From an uncultured Shinella sp. (GTDB lineage: Bacteria; Pseudomonadota; Alphaproteobacteria; Rhizobiales; Rhizobiaceae): a stretch of DNA of 18,603 bases. The notes below the pieces were generated by a model. That model searched no databases, was not told the origin of the DNA, and worked only from the letters and a program-made list of their open reading frames with translations. The translations under genes were made by a program, and so were the position numbers. This document shows, piece by piece, positions 8,013-14,748 of this stretch (its first letter is position 1; every line of letters starts with the position of its first letter). The DNA is taken from assembly GCA_946481465.1 (NCBI GenBank), contig CAMLOC010000004.1:1-18603 (forward strand). Direction: 5' to 3'.

Positions 8013-8620
8013 AGAGATCCGCACGCATCCTCGGCCTTCTCCTCCTCATCGTGCTTTGCGCCGTCCTCGTGGCGAGCTTCGGTGGCGGCTCGTTCACCGT
8101 CCATATGGTCGTGCATATGGGCATCGTCGCGGTCGCCGCGCCGCTCATCGCCTGCGGCATGCCCGGCACGCGGCTCGATGCACTTCCGGGCGTTGCGCGG
8201 ATGACGCCCATGCTCGCATCGTTCGTCGAGCTCGTCGCCGTGTGGTTCTGGCACCTGCCGGCGCTGCGCGCGCTCGCCGACGCAAGCCTCGCTCTCTCCC
8301 TTCTCGAACAGGCGAGTTTCCTTGCGGCGGGCGTCTTGCTCTGGCGGACCTGCTTCCAGCCGGGGGGCGGCCGCCTTGCCGGCGCGGCCGGGCTGCTGTT
8401 CACCTCCATGCACATGACGCTGCTCGGCGTGCTGCTGGCCCTAGCCCCTCGCCCCCTCTATGGCGAGGGCGATGTCTCCTGCTTCGGTATTTCGCTTTCG
8501 GCCGCCACCGACCAGCAGATCGGCGGGGTCGTCATGCTGATGGTCGGCGCCTGTGCTTATCTTCTTGGAGGGATCGTGCTTCTGGCCGGGCTGCTGCGGG
8601 AGGACGGGGCGCAATGCTGA
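8009..8620 (+). CDS. ctaG: caa3-type oxidase assembly protein, CtaG family
   Basis: 203 residues, polytopic inner-membrane protein. The N-terminal HMVVHMGIVAVAAPLIACGM matches the HMxxHMxLxxxAxPLLxxGxP signature of the caa3_CtaG family, and the later SMHMTLLGVLLALAPRPLY matches its second conserved helix; the rest is hydrophobic helices to the end. This family (distinct from the Cox11-type CtaG) is needed for making active caa3 oxidase in Bacillus, probably for copper insertion. It is shorter than the ~280-residue Bacillus protein. It starts in the ATGA of the preceding gene and overlaps the cytochrome gene by 7 nt. Confidence 0.85.
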   Translation: MKRSARILGLLLLIVLCAVLVASFGGGSFTVHMVVHMGIVAVAAPLIACGMPGTRLDALPGVARMTPMLASFVELVAVWFWHLPALRALADASLALSLLEQASFLAAGVLLWRTCFQPGGGRLAGAAGLLFTSMHMTLLGVLLALAPRPLYGEGDVSCFGISLSAATDQQIGGVVMLMVGACAYLLGGIVLLAGLLREDGAQC

Positions 8621-9669
8621 TCGGCTGGAAACAGATTGCCGGCCTCGTTCTTGCCGGCATGGTCACCGCCTTCCTCGTTGCCTGGTCGGGCATCATCGGG
8701 GTGGGCGCTAGCACGGGCCACTGGAAGGCGACCGACTGGTTCCTGCACTGGGTGATGCGCTCTTCCGTGCGCACGGCGGCCATCGGAACGGCGGTCCCCG
8801 CCTTCACCGAGGGCATGCTGCCGATGGCCGCCGGCCATTTCGAGAATGGCTGCGCCCTCTGTCACGGTTCGCCCGCCCTGCCGCGGCCGGCGAGCGTCCG
8901 CAACATGCTGCCCGCCCCGCCGGACCTGAAGGACAAGATCGCCGAGTGGAGCGATGCCGAGTTGTTCCAGATCGTGCAGCATGGCGTGCGCTTCACCGGC
9001 ATGCCGGCCTGGCCGGTGGCGGGGCGAGAGGACGAAGCCTGGGCCATGGTCGCCTTCCTGCGCCACTATCCGCAGCTCGACGCGGCGGCTTATCGCGACC
9101 TGGCGGGCTTTACCGCCACGCGGTCGACGGCGATGGACAGCGTGATCGAGAGGTGCAACGGCTGCCATGCGCCGGACCGGCTCGACGACCAAAGCCTCAT
9201 CCCGCAGCTTGCCGGGCAATCCGTGACCTATCTGGAACAGGCCCTTGCCGCCTATGCCAGCGAAACGCGCGGGAGCGGCGTCATGGCCGTCGCGATCGAG
9301 GGACTGGACGACGAGGCCCGCCGCACCTTGGCCCGCCACTTTGCCGTCCAGCCTCCGGGTTTCAAGCACCCCACCTCTAGGGACACGTCGCGCGGCGAAA
9401 CGCTCGCCCTGAAGGGCGATCCGGCCAGCCGCGTTCCCGCCTGCCTGTCGTGTCACGACAAGGCCGGCGCCAACCCCGCCTTTCCGCGGCTTTCCGGCCA
9501 GCCGGCCGCTTATCTCGAAAGCCAGCTGAAACGCTTCGCCGCCAAGACGCGCGGCGGCGGCCCGTTCAGCGCGCTGATGACGCAGGCAGCGACCAATCTC
9601 GGGGACAGGGACATTGTCGCGCTCGCCGCCTATTTCGCAACGCGTGGCATCAGCAATACGCAACAATGA
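8614..9669 (+). CDS. Membrane-anchored triheme c-type cytochrome
   Basis: 351 residues. An N-terminal uncleaved hydrophobic anchor (about 8-30) is followed by three class I cytochrome c domains with CALCH (80-84), CNGCH (181-185) and CLSCH (277-281). Met-containing axial-ligand loops follow (for example FTGMPAWP near 130). The last two domains resemble the tandem c4/c-553 type (QLAGQSVTYLEQAL, RLSGQPAAYLESQL). It should carry electrons in the periplasm to the CuA or heme c of CoxB. ATG 8614, 10 nt after GGAGG, is chosen; upstream in-frame sequence is the shadow of ctaG. It overlaps ctaG by 7 nt and is the last gene of the operon. The triheme form is close to cytochromes that pair with periplasmic dehydrogenases, so the adjacent GSDH enzyme is a possible donor. 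Confidence 0.92.
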   Translation: MLIGWKQIAGLVLAGMVTAFLVAWSGIIGVGASTGHWKATDWFLHWVMRSSVRTAAIGTAVPAFTEGMLPMAAGHFENGCALCHGSPALPRPASVRNMLPAPPDLKDKIAEWSDAELFQIVQHGVRFTGMPAWPVAGREDEAWAMVAFLRHYPQLDAAAYRDLAGFTATRSTAMDSVIERCNGCHAPDRLDDQSLIPQLAGQSVTYLEQALAAYASETRGSGVMAVAIEGLDDEARRTLARHFAVQPPGFKHPTSRDTSRGETLALKGDPASRVPACLSCHDKAGANPAFPRLSGQPAAYLESQLKRFAAKTRGGGPFSALMTQAATNLGDRDIVALAAYFATRGISNTQQ

Positions 9670-9719
9670 CAGCCCTGCCATTGTGTCATCAGCCCGCAGC
9701 ATGCTCCTAGCCTAATTGC

Positions 9720-9744
9720 GGAACAATGGCCATTGCCTCTCGTT
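9720..9744 (+). promoter_or_regulatory. EcfG/RpoE2-type promoter before a 25-codon ORF
   Basis: GGAAC (9720-9724), 17 nt, GTT (9742-9744). The next start, ATG 9778, is 33 nt downstream, the spacing seen at other sites here. Confidence 0.7.
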
Positions 9745-9777
9745 AGCGATCCATCCTCGCAATGAAAGGCAGAACCG

Positions 9778-9855
9778 ATGGACACGGCGCTCATAGACCG
9801 TCTTGCCGCCGGGTGTTGCGGCGACCGGTTGAATCTGCCCATTATCCAGGATTGA
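9778..9855 (+). CDS. 25-residue ORF of unknown function, possibly a truncated gene
   Basis: A 25-codon frame beginning MDTALIDRLAAGCCGDRL and ending TGA at 9853-9855. AGG lies 8 nt before the ATG and a perfect EcfG promoter lies 33 nt upstream, which is the main support. It ends 7 nt before repeat A (9863), so it may be the surviving 5' part of a longer stress gene cut by a rearrangement that brought in the repeat. No family recognised. Confidence 0.4.
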   Translation: MDTALIDRLAAGCCGDRLNLPIIQD

Positions 9856-9862
9856 TCGCTAC

Positions 9863-9957
9863 CCTCCACGCAAAACAAAGGCCCACACGGACGGTGCAGG
9901 CGAAAGGATAGAGCGAACGTGTTCGGGAACGTGGACCCGGAGATGTTGTTTCCTAGA
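9863..9957. repeat. Dispersed repeat copy A (decayed DUF982 promoter-leader)
   Basis: About 95 bp clearly related to 16216-16308 (copy B). Shared blocks are CCTCCACGCAAAA, AAAGGCCC, GATAGAG.GAACGTG, and CCGGAGATGTTGTT, followed by CCTAGA. Read on the minus strand the order is promoter, hairpin, Shine-Dalgarno (GCGTGGAGG), as in copy B, but here no DUF982 gene follows, the hairpin is imperfect, and the minus-strand -35 reads GGAAAC. It is probably a relic of a duplicated DUF982 locus. Confidence 0.8.
9926..9950 (+). promoter_or_regulatory. EcfG-type promoter motif inside repeat A, facing the RTX gene
   Basis: GGAAC (9926-9930), 17 nt, GTT (9948-9950) on the plus strand. It points at the RTX gene, whose ATG is 162 nt downstream. 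Because the repeat's promoter is nearly palindromic, this plus-strand match could be a by-product of the original minus-strand promoter. The rest of the interval to 10112 is AT-richer and shows no further gene. Confidence 0.5.
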
Positions 9958-10112
9958 AGCCTTGAACTGTTGACGCATGGCTGGAATATTTTGTGGCAAT
10001 CCAACCTTGTATTTGCAGAGTCTAAAATTTCATTTCAAAGTCTTTTCGGTGCGGCCTTTCAGGCTACTGCCCTGTGTGAGCATGTGGCCTATTAAACAAC
10101 CAGGAACAACCC

Positions 10113-11522
10113 ATGGCTTTTGACGGCGAACCGAACAATACCCTGAACGATGCGTCTGGCGGCGGACTCTTGTCGCTGTTCAGCGGCAAGGCCGATGACA
10201 CGACCTTTGGCAAGTTGTCTGGCCTCGGCGATCCGCGTGATTTCTACCGCTATGCAACTCGCGATGGCCTTCAATCGGTCAAAGCGACGATATCGATGGA
10301 CCTGAACGATTCTAACAGTGTTCTTGGCCGAGGTGGCATTTACGCCGCGGTCGACAAACTCGTGCTTCGTCCCGGCGGGTCTTTCTCCGGTAAGGCGATC
10401 GAGATCGAGATCCATCGCGGCAATACGAAGCGAGGTGAAAAGGCAACCGATGCCGCTGAATCCCTTCTTTTCGAGATGCTGGATCGTCTTGCCACGACAG
10501 ATGTCGGCGACGGGATTATGCAGGAGCAGGCCAATTTTCTCGCCCGTCTGATGGATGCTTTCTCGCCGCTCTTTGAATTCAACGGAACCAACGGTGACGC
10601 ACGCCAGGTGGTCGATAATCTGACTTCCATGCTTGCCAATCTCAACGTGCAGGGTGGGCCTTATCTTCCGAAGGTAGTCGCCGCGGGAAAGGAGCTGCTG
10701 GAAGCCGCAAAAATTTGGGATGAAACGACTTACTTCATGAAGAACGGCAGCGGAAAGCTGGTCGAGGTCTCTGCGCTGGCCATCTCAAAGGCAACTACCA
10801 ACTGGAGCGTTTCAGGCGGCGGCGACGGGTATTTGATTGTTGAGGGCTCATCGAGAGGATTTTCAATTGATCAATTGAATTACTCTTACACTTCATCGCT
10901 CTTTGACCTCGACTACACCGCAAAAATCTCAGTCCAAAGCGAAGAACAGGGCCGCACCGGGGTGAAGATCAGCGGCACGAGCGGTAGCGACACAATCTCC
11001 ACCAAGGCGACCGTGCCGGGACAGAAGAAGGCAACCCAGTTTGATGATACAATCAAGGGGTATGGCGGGCACGACAGAATTTCCGCAGGCAGCGGTAACG
11101 ATCGGCTGGAAGGCGGTTCGGGGAAAGATACGATGAAAGGGGAAAACGGAAACGACAAGCTCTACGGAGGAAGCGGTTCAGATAAGCTTTATGGCGGCAA
11201 AGGTGCTGACAGTTTTATTTTTAAGAGCGTAAAGGATTCTTCGGTAAATTCTAACGGTCGGGATACGATATTCGACTTCAATCGCTCGCAGAACGACAAA
11301 ATAGATCTCAAAAGCATAGACGCCAACACGAAGGCCGGTGGCGACCAGTCCTTCAAGTTCATCGGCACAGAGAAATTTCATAAAAAGGCCGGGGAACTTC
11401 GCTTCGATAAGAAGTCGGGCGATACCTTCATCTACGGCGATATCAATGGCGACGGAAAGGCTGATTTCTCCATAAAACTGGACTCAAGCCTAAATCTGAA
11501 AGGCTCGGATTTCATTTTGTGA
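10113..11522 (+). CDS. RTX calcium-binding exoprotein (type I secretion substrate)
   Basis: 469 residues without an N-terminal signal peptide. Residues ~1-275 match no domain I recognise. Residues ~287-366 carry glycine/aspartate nonapeptides of the GGxGxDxux type (GGHDRISAG, GSGNDRLEGG, GNGNDKLYGG, GSGSDKLYGG, GKGADSF) that bind Ca2+ as a parallel beta-roll. The C-terminal part (DTIFDFNRSQNDKIDLKSID, FIYGDINGDGKADF, ending DFIL) matches the secretion-signal region of serralysin-type RTX proteins. No zinc protease HExxH is present, so this is not a protease. No ABC exporter genes lie nearby; a transporter elsewhere is needed. AGGA precedes ATG 10113. Codon use is visibly less GC-biased than in the oxidase genes, which suggests acquisition by transfer. 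Possible biofilm, adhesion or host-interaction role (inference). Confidence 0.9.
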   Translation: MAFDGEPNNTLNDASGGGLLSLFSGKADDTTFGKLSGLGDPRDFYRYATRDGLQSVKATISMDLNDSNSVLGRGGIYAAVDKLVLRPGGSFSGKAIEIEIHRGNTKRGEKATDAAESLLFEMLDRLATTDVGDGIMQEQANFLARLMDAFSPLFEFNGTNGDARQVVDNLTSMLANLNVQGGPYLPKVVAAGKELLEAAKIWDETTYFMKNGSGKLVEVSALAISKATTNWSVSGGGDGYLIVEGSSRGFSIDQLNYSYTSSLFDLDYTAKISVQSEEQGRTGVKISGTSGSDTISTKATVPGQKKATQFDDTIKGYGGHDRISAGSGNDRLEGGSGKDTMKGENGNDKLYGGSGSDKLYGGKGADSFIFKSVKDSSVNSNGRDTIFDFNRSQNDKIDLKSIDANTKAGGDQSFKFIGTEKFHKKAGELRFDKKSGDTFIYGDINGDGKADFSIKLDSSLNLKGSDFIL

Positions 11523-11718
11523 GGAATCTACTTTCAAAGCGGTGCCGTTTATAATGCGGGACCGCCCTCGGCTTACACAAATGCCCCGGGCCAGCGCCGG
11601 CCGGCATGAGCGGGTATGAGGTCACGGACGACGACGCGTGAGCAGGCCGGCATTTCCCCTCCGTGCGATCCGTGGACCAGTCCCTTGATGGTCGCGAAAG
11701 TCGACGCAGCCTACGACC

Positions 11719-12228
11719 CTACTTGCGCTGCAGAACAATTTTGCTGGTGGTGACAGACCGGCCCGATTTCGGATCCCTGTCTGTGGTCGTCAGGATGAGA
11801 CCACCAGAAGCGGCCTTGGCCACGGAAAGCTGGGCGCGACGATCGCCGTTGATCTTCTTTGCCCAGTTGATCGTCAGATTTAATGTGTTCCCGTTACGCT
11901 TCCCCGCCAGCCTTGCAGGCCCGGAACCACCACCGATGTAAGATCCCCTATAGGAGGTGCCGGTACGGACGAGTTCGGCGCCAACTGTGCGCGAAACCAG
12001 AACAAGGGCTCGGCATTTACCGTTGAGGGATAGTGAAGCCGACGTAGCTTTCGAATCGAAGGAGCAGGTTACGTTGATAGGCCCTCTGTTCGTCCGAAGG
12101 CGGACTTGGCCCTTTCCCGCGTATTGGCCTTCGAGCGAGTTGAGGAATTCGGCATCGCTTGCGCCGGCAGGGATGGCGAAAGCTAGGCCAATGCATCCTG
12201 TAAGGGCTGCGAGATACTTGCCTCTCAT
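11719..12228 (-). CDS. Secreted protein of unknown function
   Basis: 169 residues. A Sec signal peptide (RGKYLAALTGCIGLAFAIPAGAS, cut near 22-24) is followed by a beta-rich mature domain: EFLNSLEGQYAGKGQVRLR, two Cys (NVTCSF and GKCRA) that could form a disulfide, a GSYIGGGSGPARLAGKRNG turn, and LNLTINWAKKINGDRRAQL. The overall pattern (polar beta strands with Gly turns) suggests a small periplasmic beta-barrel or sandwich, but I do not recognise a named family. ATG 12228 is chosen because GGAG lies 9 nt upstream and the signal peptide starts there; the longer open frame to 12513 is spurious. It is convergent with the RTX gene. A weak EcfG-like site (12262-12286) lies 33 nt upstream. Confidence 0.78.
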   Translation of the reverse strand: MRGKYLAALTGCIGLAFAIPAGASDAEFLNSLEGQYAGKGQVRLRTNRGPINVTCSFDSKATSASLSLNGKCRALVLVSRTVGAELVRTGTSYRGSYIGGGSGPARLAGKRNGNTLNLTINWAKKINGDRRAQLSVAKAASGGLILTTTDRDPKSGRSVTTSKIVLQRK

Positions 12229-12261
12229 TCTACTGCTCCTTGAAATGAACTCATCGAGAGG

Positions 12262-12286
12262 ACGCGCGAAACCGGGCCAATGTTCC
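12262..12286 (-). promoter_or_regulatory. Weak EcfG-like site before the secreted protein gene
   Basis: Minus strand GGAAC (12286-12282), 17 nt, CGT (12264-12262), which does not fit GTT. It is kept because the distance to ATG 12228 is again 33 nt. Confidence 0.25.
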
Positions 12287-12388
12287 CGAGGTCGCATACA
12301 GCATTGAAACTTGCGCATGGGGTTTGCAACGAGGATGTGATGGGGAGCTGATCGCTGCCCGGGTTTCAGGGGGGGTGCCTTGCGTAGC

Positions 12389-12413
12389 GGAACAATACCT
12401 ACGGCGCGCGGTT
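12389..12413 (+). promoter_or_regulatory. EcfG/RpoE2-type promoter of the Pro-rich protein gene
   Basis: GGAAC (12389-12393), 17 nt, GTT (12411-12413), 23 nt before GTG 12437. Exact consensus match. Confidence 0.8.
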
Positions 12414-12436
12414 GGTCTGGAAGAAAGGAGACCGCC

Positions 12437-12613
12437 GTGACCAATGACTCGAAGGACCCAAAGAAGCCCGTAGACGTGCCCCCCGAGGAGACGCCGGACT
12501 CTCTCCCTGACATCCCGGAACGTCCGGTCGAGGAGCCGGGACCGGATCTCGTCCCAGAGGAGGCACCCGACGTTACGCCTGTGCCAGGTGAAGAAGTGCC
12601 GGCTAAAATGTGA
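12437..12613 (+). CDS. Small acidic proline-rich protein, stress-promoter driven
   Basis: 58 residues from GTG 12437, preceded by AAAGGAG at 6 nt. Composition is dominated by Pro, Glu, Asp and Val (PPEETPDSLPDIPERPVEEP, then PDLVPEEAPDVTPVPGEE), with no hydrophobic core, so it is most likely intrinsically disordered and cytoplasmic. The P-E-E/P-D repeats have a period of roughly 8-12 residues. No known domain. The EcfG promoter immediately upstream suggests a role in osmotic or desiccation stress, as for other disordered stress proteins, but that is inference. It is convergent with the 46-residue gene, with a structured element between them. Confidence 0.7.
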   Translation: MTNDSKDPKKPVDVPPEETPDSLPDIPERPVEEPGPDLVPEEAPDVTPVPGEEVPAKM

Positions 12614-12614
12614 T

Positions 12615-12653
12615 GCCGGCCACCTGCTAGTGCAGGGAATTAACAGGGCCGGC
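12615..12653. terminator. Nested inverted repeat between convergent small genes
   Basis: Outer arms GCCGGCC (12615-12621) and GGCCGGC (12647-12653) enclose an inner hairpin CTGC-TAGT-GCAG (12624-12635). It lies exactly between the ends of two convergent genes, so a shared transcription end is likely, although there is no U-tract. Confidence 0.4.
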
Positions 12654-12661
12654 CGAGCCTG

Positions 12662-12802
12662 TCAGTCTTCCTCGTCGCCATCGCCGAGCGCTCGAACATC
12701 CACGTCCAATCCCTCTCGACGAAACTCCTGCGCGATTACTTCGGCTACCTCTCGATCATAGAACAGTCCATAATCATGTTGGCCGTCAGTTATGCGAAAC
12801 AT
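12662..12802 (-). CDS. 46-residue acidic protein of unknown function
   Basis: 46 residues from ATG 12802, with GGAG at 7 nt upstream. It reads FRITDGQHDYGLFYDREVAEVIAQ... and ends in an acidic tail GDGDEED. The predicted pattern is a short beta hairpin (ITDGQHDYGLFYD) followed by an amphipathic helix (REVAEVIAQEFRREG) and a last strand (DVDVRAL), like a mini alpha/beta domain. No family recognised. The longer open frame reaching 12994 is not supported by a ribosome-binding site and overlaps the plus-strand remnant at 12903. Confidence 0.6.
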   Translation of the reverse strand: MFRITDGQHDYGLFYDREVAEVIAQEFRREGLDVDVRALGDGDEED

Positions 12803-12842
12803 TTTGATCTCCGTACAAAGCGCGCCGGGCATCGGCGCGTAC

Positions 12843-12867
12843 GGAACAGCAGAGATATAAGCTGATT
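12843..12867 (+). promoter_or_regulatory. Near-consensus EcfG promoter
   Basis: GGAAC (12843-12847), 17 nt, ATT (12865-12867), which satisfies the looser GGAAC-N18-TT rule. It is 35 nt before ATG 12903. Confidence 0.45.
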
Positions 12868-12902
12868 TACAGATAGCGAGGGCGCTCATTAGGGGCTGAC
12901 GA

Positions 12903-13132
12903 ATGGAAGGCGCGAAGCAAACCGTCCATCTGCGCTGCAAGCAAGCCGTCCTTGCCGAACTGACGGCCGTAGGTTGCACGCCAGACAATCCCATCGACCT
13001 CTATCTCGTCGGGCGACGCTGGTGGCGGCGGGCTTCAACCTGCAGCAGATCGTAAGCGCGCTCGACTTCCTCGTCTATGAGAAGCACATGGAATATGCCG
13101 GCGGCAATCGGGTGCGCTTTAGATCTTCTTGA
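12903..13132 (+). pseudogene. Frameshifted small gene of unknown function
   Basis: Two coding-like halves in different frames. The first, from ATG 12903, reads MEGAKQTVHLRCKQAVLAEL and then TAVGCTPDNPIDLYLVG; near 13010 the sense continues in another frame as ATLVAAGFNLQQIVSALDFL and VYEKHMEYAGGNRVRFRSS to a TGA at 13130-13132. Inserting one base in the GGGCG run near 13010 would give one protein of about 76 residues. Either the gene is dead or the base is a sequence error. A near-consensus EcfG site lies 35 nt upstream. The helix-rich, polar pattern resembles small DNA-binding or regulatory proteins but no family is recognised. Confidence 0.5.
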
Positions 13133-13185
13133 GGGTGACGCCGCCAAGGCCCAGAGGCCTAGCCTGGGAGATAACCCGGCAGATG

Positions 13186-13375
13186 TTAAAAGCCCGCCAT
13201 CAAGCAGGCGGCCGACATTAGCCCGAAGACCGAGATGAAAATGTAAACCGCAAAGGCCGCGGGCCACGCCGCAGATCAGCATGACCGCACCGCGGCCAAT
13301 TTGCACCTTCCGGCTCTTCTCTCTCGGTGAACTGGCAGAGGGGGCGAGGCCGGTAGGGGTCTCGTTCTTGTCCAT
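13186..13375 (-). pseudogene. Frameshifted small membrane protein
   Basis: From ATG 13375 (GAGG at 5 nt) the frame gives a polar, charged N-terminus MDKNETPTG...PREKSRKVQIGRGAVMLICG. Near 13265 the hydrophobic continuation WPAAFAVYIFISVFGLMSAA and CLMAGF to a TAA at 13186-13188 is found one frame away, while the original frame runs on to 13001 as an Arg-rich, unlikely sequence. The intact protein would be about 60 residues with one membrane helix. It follows the 51-residue membrane protein by 7 nt in the same orientation, so both would be driven by the EcfG site at 13547-13571. Confidence 0.5.
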
Positions 13376-13382
13376 GATTGCC

Positions 13383-13538
13383 TCAGTTCGTTTGATCGAT
13401 TGCGTGCGGCGGCGCCTGCTCGGTCTGTCCTGGCGTCCAGAACACTAAATACGCGCCGGCGAGCAGCATCCCGATAACGAATATCGCGACGACGAAGCGG
13501 ACCATTCCAGACTTAGCCTTTTGCTCGGAGTCTCTCAT
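13383..13538 (-). CDS. 51-residue single-pass membrane protein
   Basis: Sequence MRDSEQKAKSGMVRFVVAIF followed by VIGMLLAGAYLVFW and a polar tail rich in Pro and Gln (TPGQTEQAPPHAIDQTN). One transmembrane helix (about residues 13-34) with a short basic N-terminus and a 17-residue tail. Start choice: ATG 13538 lies only 8 nt after the -10 of an exact EcfG promoter, so its mRNA would be leaderless or nearly so; ATG 13505 would give 40 residues and a normal leader. No named family is recognised. Confidence 0.65.
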   Translation of the reverse strand: MRDSEQKAKSGMVRFVVAIFVIGMLLAGAYLVFWTPGQTEQAPPHAIDQTN

Positions 13539-13546
13539 GCCGAGCC

Positions 13547-13571
13547 AACTGGCAAAGGGGCTAAAGGTTCC
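13547..13571 (-). promoter_or_regulatory. EcfG/RpoE2-type promoter of the small membrane protein genes
   Basis: Minus strand GGAAC (13571-13567), 17 nt, GTT (13549-13547). Exact match; the first ATG is only 8 nt beyond the -10. Confidence 0.75.
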
Positions 13572-13607
13572 GCATGAGTAGAACGCGAAGGCTGGTCGCT
13601 CGAGACA

Positions 13608-13703
13608 TCATGTGGCTACGAACGACAGGATCACGGCCACCGCCGCAAACGGCCCCGCGTGGTGATCAGAACCAGTATCTCTTCCCTGGCGGGGTCGAGC
13701 CAT
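13608..13703 (-). CDS. Possible 31-residue membrane peptide
   Basis: From ATG 13703 a short frame ends in a hydrophobic helix (AGPFAAVAVILSFVAT) after a basic, polar N-terminus (ARPRQGRDTGSDHH). It lacks a clear Shine-Dalgarno and a recognisable promoter, so it may be a relic of a longer membrane protein. It is listed because the hydrophobic segment is unlikely by chance in this otherwise featureless interval. From 13704 to 13955 I see nothing else that looks like a gene. Confidence 0.25.
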   Translation of the reverse strand: MARPRQGRDTGSDHHAGPFAAVAVILSFVAT

Positions 13704-13955
13704 CGATTTCGTATAGGAGTTAGGGAAATGGGGTGGGGCGCGTCATTCGTCATCCCATCGCATTTAGGGTGCAGATCTAGCGGTCAATGCCGTCGGCAAG
13801 AACTGCCTTAACGCTAGCTTTCCACGGTCTTAGGTTGAACCTGTCCGCCTGACCCTCGCCCAGATCAAACGTTCAGGACTTCGCTGGCGCCGCACGCCGA
13901 TCCGAAACTATCGCTGCAACATCAACGCCAACAATGCGCCACAAGCGGATTTGGC

Positions 13956-14297
13956 CCCGACGCTGGGCGATGGAGCTTTCCAGCCGGGAAGATCGAGACT
14001 GGTGAAACGATACGGGGAGCCGTTCATCGCGAATTGGCGGAGGAGACGGGCCTGTCAGCGCAAATTGGCGACGTCATCACCGCCATCGATGCGATCGAGA
14101 CGAACAGCGATGGAACTACGCGTTTTCATTTCGTTATCATCGCTGTCTCATGCTATTCAGCGGCAGGCGAAATGCTCGCGGGCGACGATGCCGCCGAGGC
14201 GAGATGGGTTAGCCCTGCCGAGGTTTGTTCCCTCGATCTCGCAACGGGCTTCGACGTACTGGCCGTTCTTCGGGCCGCTCATCTTGAAGGGGTCTGA
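13956..14297 (+). pseudogene. Nudix hydrolase lacking its N-terminus
   Basis: The frame shows a complete Nudix box, GKIETGETIRGAVH followed by RELAEETGL (GX5EX7REUXEEXGU), preceded by PDAGRWSFPA and followed by a normal Nudix C-terminal half (ITAIDAIETNSDGTTRFHFV, DDAAEARWVSPAEV, DVLAVLRAAH). Enzymes of this shape hydrolyse ADP-ribose or other nucleoside diphosphate derivatives. The first ~30-40 residues expected before the box are missing: upstream to the TGA at 13836 there is no ATG, GTG or TTG and the translation is not protein-like. The only in-frame standard start, TTG 14034, would cut through the Nudix box. So the 5' end was lost by deletion or rearrangement. The rest looks recent and otherwise intact. 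Confidence 0.75.
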
Positions 14298-14517
14298 TAA
14301 CGGCTTACCGTGCGTCGGCACGTAGCGCTAAGCGGCGCTTCTACTCGAAACGGAGCCTGATACCGCTGAATTCACTTAAGACCGCTACTGGCCGTAGGGA
14401 CCGAGACCCGGAACGGCCCTCGTAGTCCCTCGCCGGGTCCCGATTGCCGCCCACACATCAACATAGGAGGCGCGGATAGAGTGCCAGCTTTTAAAGCGGC
14501 TGTGAATACACACTGAT

Positions 14518-14637
14518 TCACGCTCCGAAGAGAAGATACGGCGGAACGCCAAGGGCAAGGAGCCCGGCGAAGATCAGCACGGCCGCCGCCAACAGAGTCT
14601 TGTCGTTTTCTTTCCGCTCCTTCGTCCTTTCAAGCAT
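14518..14637 (-). CDS. 39-residue single-pass membrane protein
   Basis: Starts with a charged helix (MLERTKERKENDKT) followed by one hydrophobic segment (LLAAAVLIFAGLLALGVPPY) and a short end LLFGA. ATG 14637 has a strong Shine-Dalgarno (GGAGGA, 6 nt). A near-consensus EcfG site (14671-14695) lies 33 nt upstream. Size and layout match the many tiny membrane proteins in rhizobial general-stress regulons; function unknown. The longer minus-strand open frame reaching 15015 is not supported and overlaps the plus-strand BON-like gene. The 220 bases between this gene and the Nudix remnant (14298-14517) show no convincing gene. Confidence 0.7.
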   Translation of the reverse strand: MLERTKERKENDKTLLAAAVLIFAGLLALGVPPYLLFGA

Positions 14638-14670
14638 TGCAGTTCCTCCGCGATGAAACCTTCGCGCGTA

Positions 14671-14695
14671 AATTCTGACGCGCGTGCTTTGTTCC
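14671..14695 (-). promoter_or_regulatory. Near-consensus EcfG promoter of the 39-residue protein gene
   Basis: Minus strand GGAAC (14695-14691), 17 nt, ATT (14673-14671), fitting GGAAC-N18-TT; 33 nt before ATG 14637. Confidence 0.55.
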
Positions 14696-14748
14696 ATCGC
14701 CCCTCCCTCCCTCCCGGAATGGAGGAGCCTTTTTGTGTTTCTCGCCAC

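Noticed and set aside
9630..10004. Minus-strand 124-codon frame across the repeat A region
   Set aside because: It passes through the repeat and the end of the cytochrome gene, is Cys/Arg-rich, and matches no family; no DUF982 sequence follows copy A.
11560..11680. GC-rich repeats GGCCGGCAT after the RTX gene
   Set aside because: Two short copies and a loose inverted arrangement only; no U-tract, so not called as a terminator.
14113..14136. GGAAC-N16-GTT inside the Nudix remnant
   Set aside because: The spacing is one base short and it lies within coding sequence with no gene start after it.
13951..14325. Plus-strand 124-codon frame overlapping the Nudix remnant
   Set aside because: A different frame shows the complete Nudix box; this one is a shadow.
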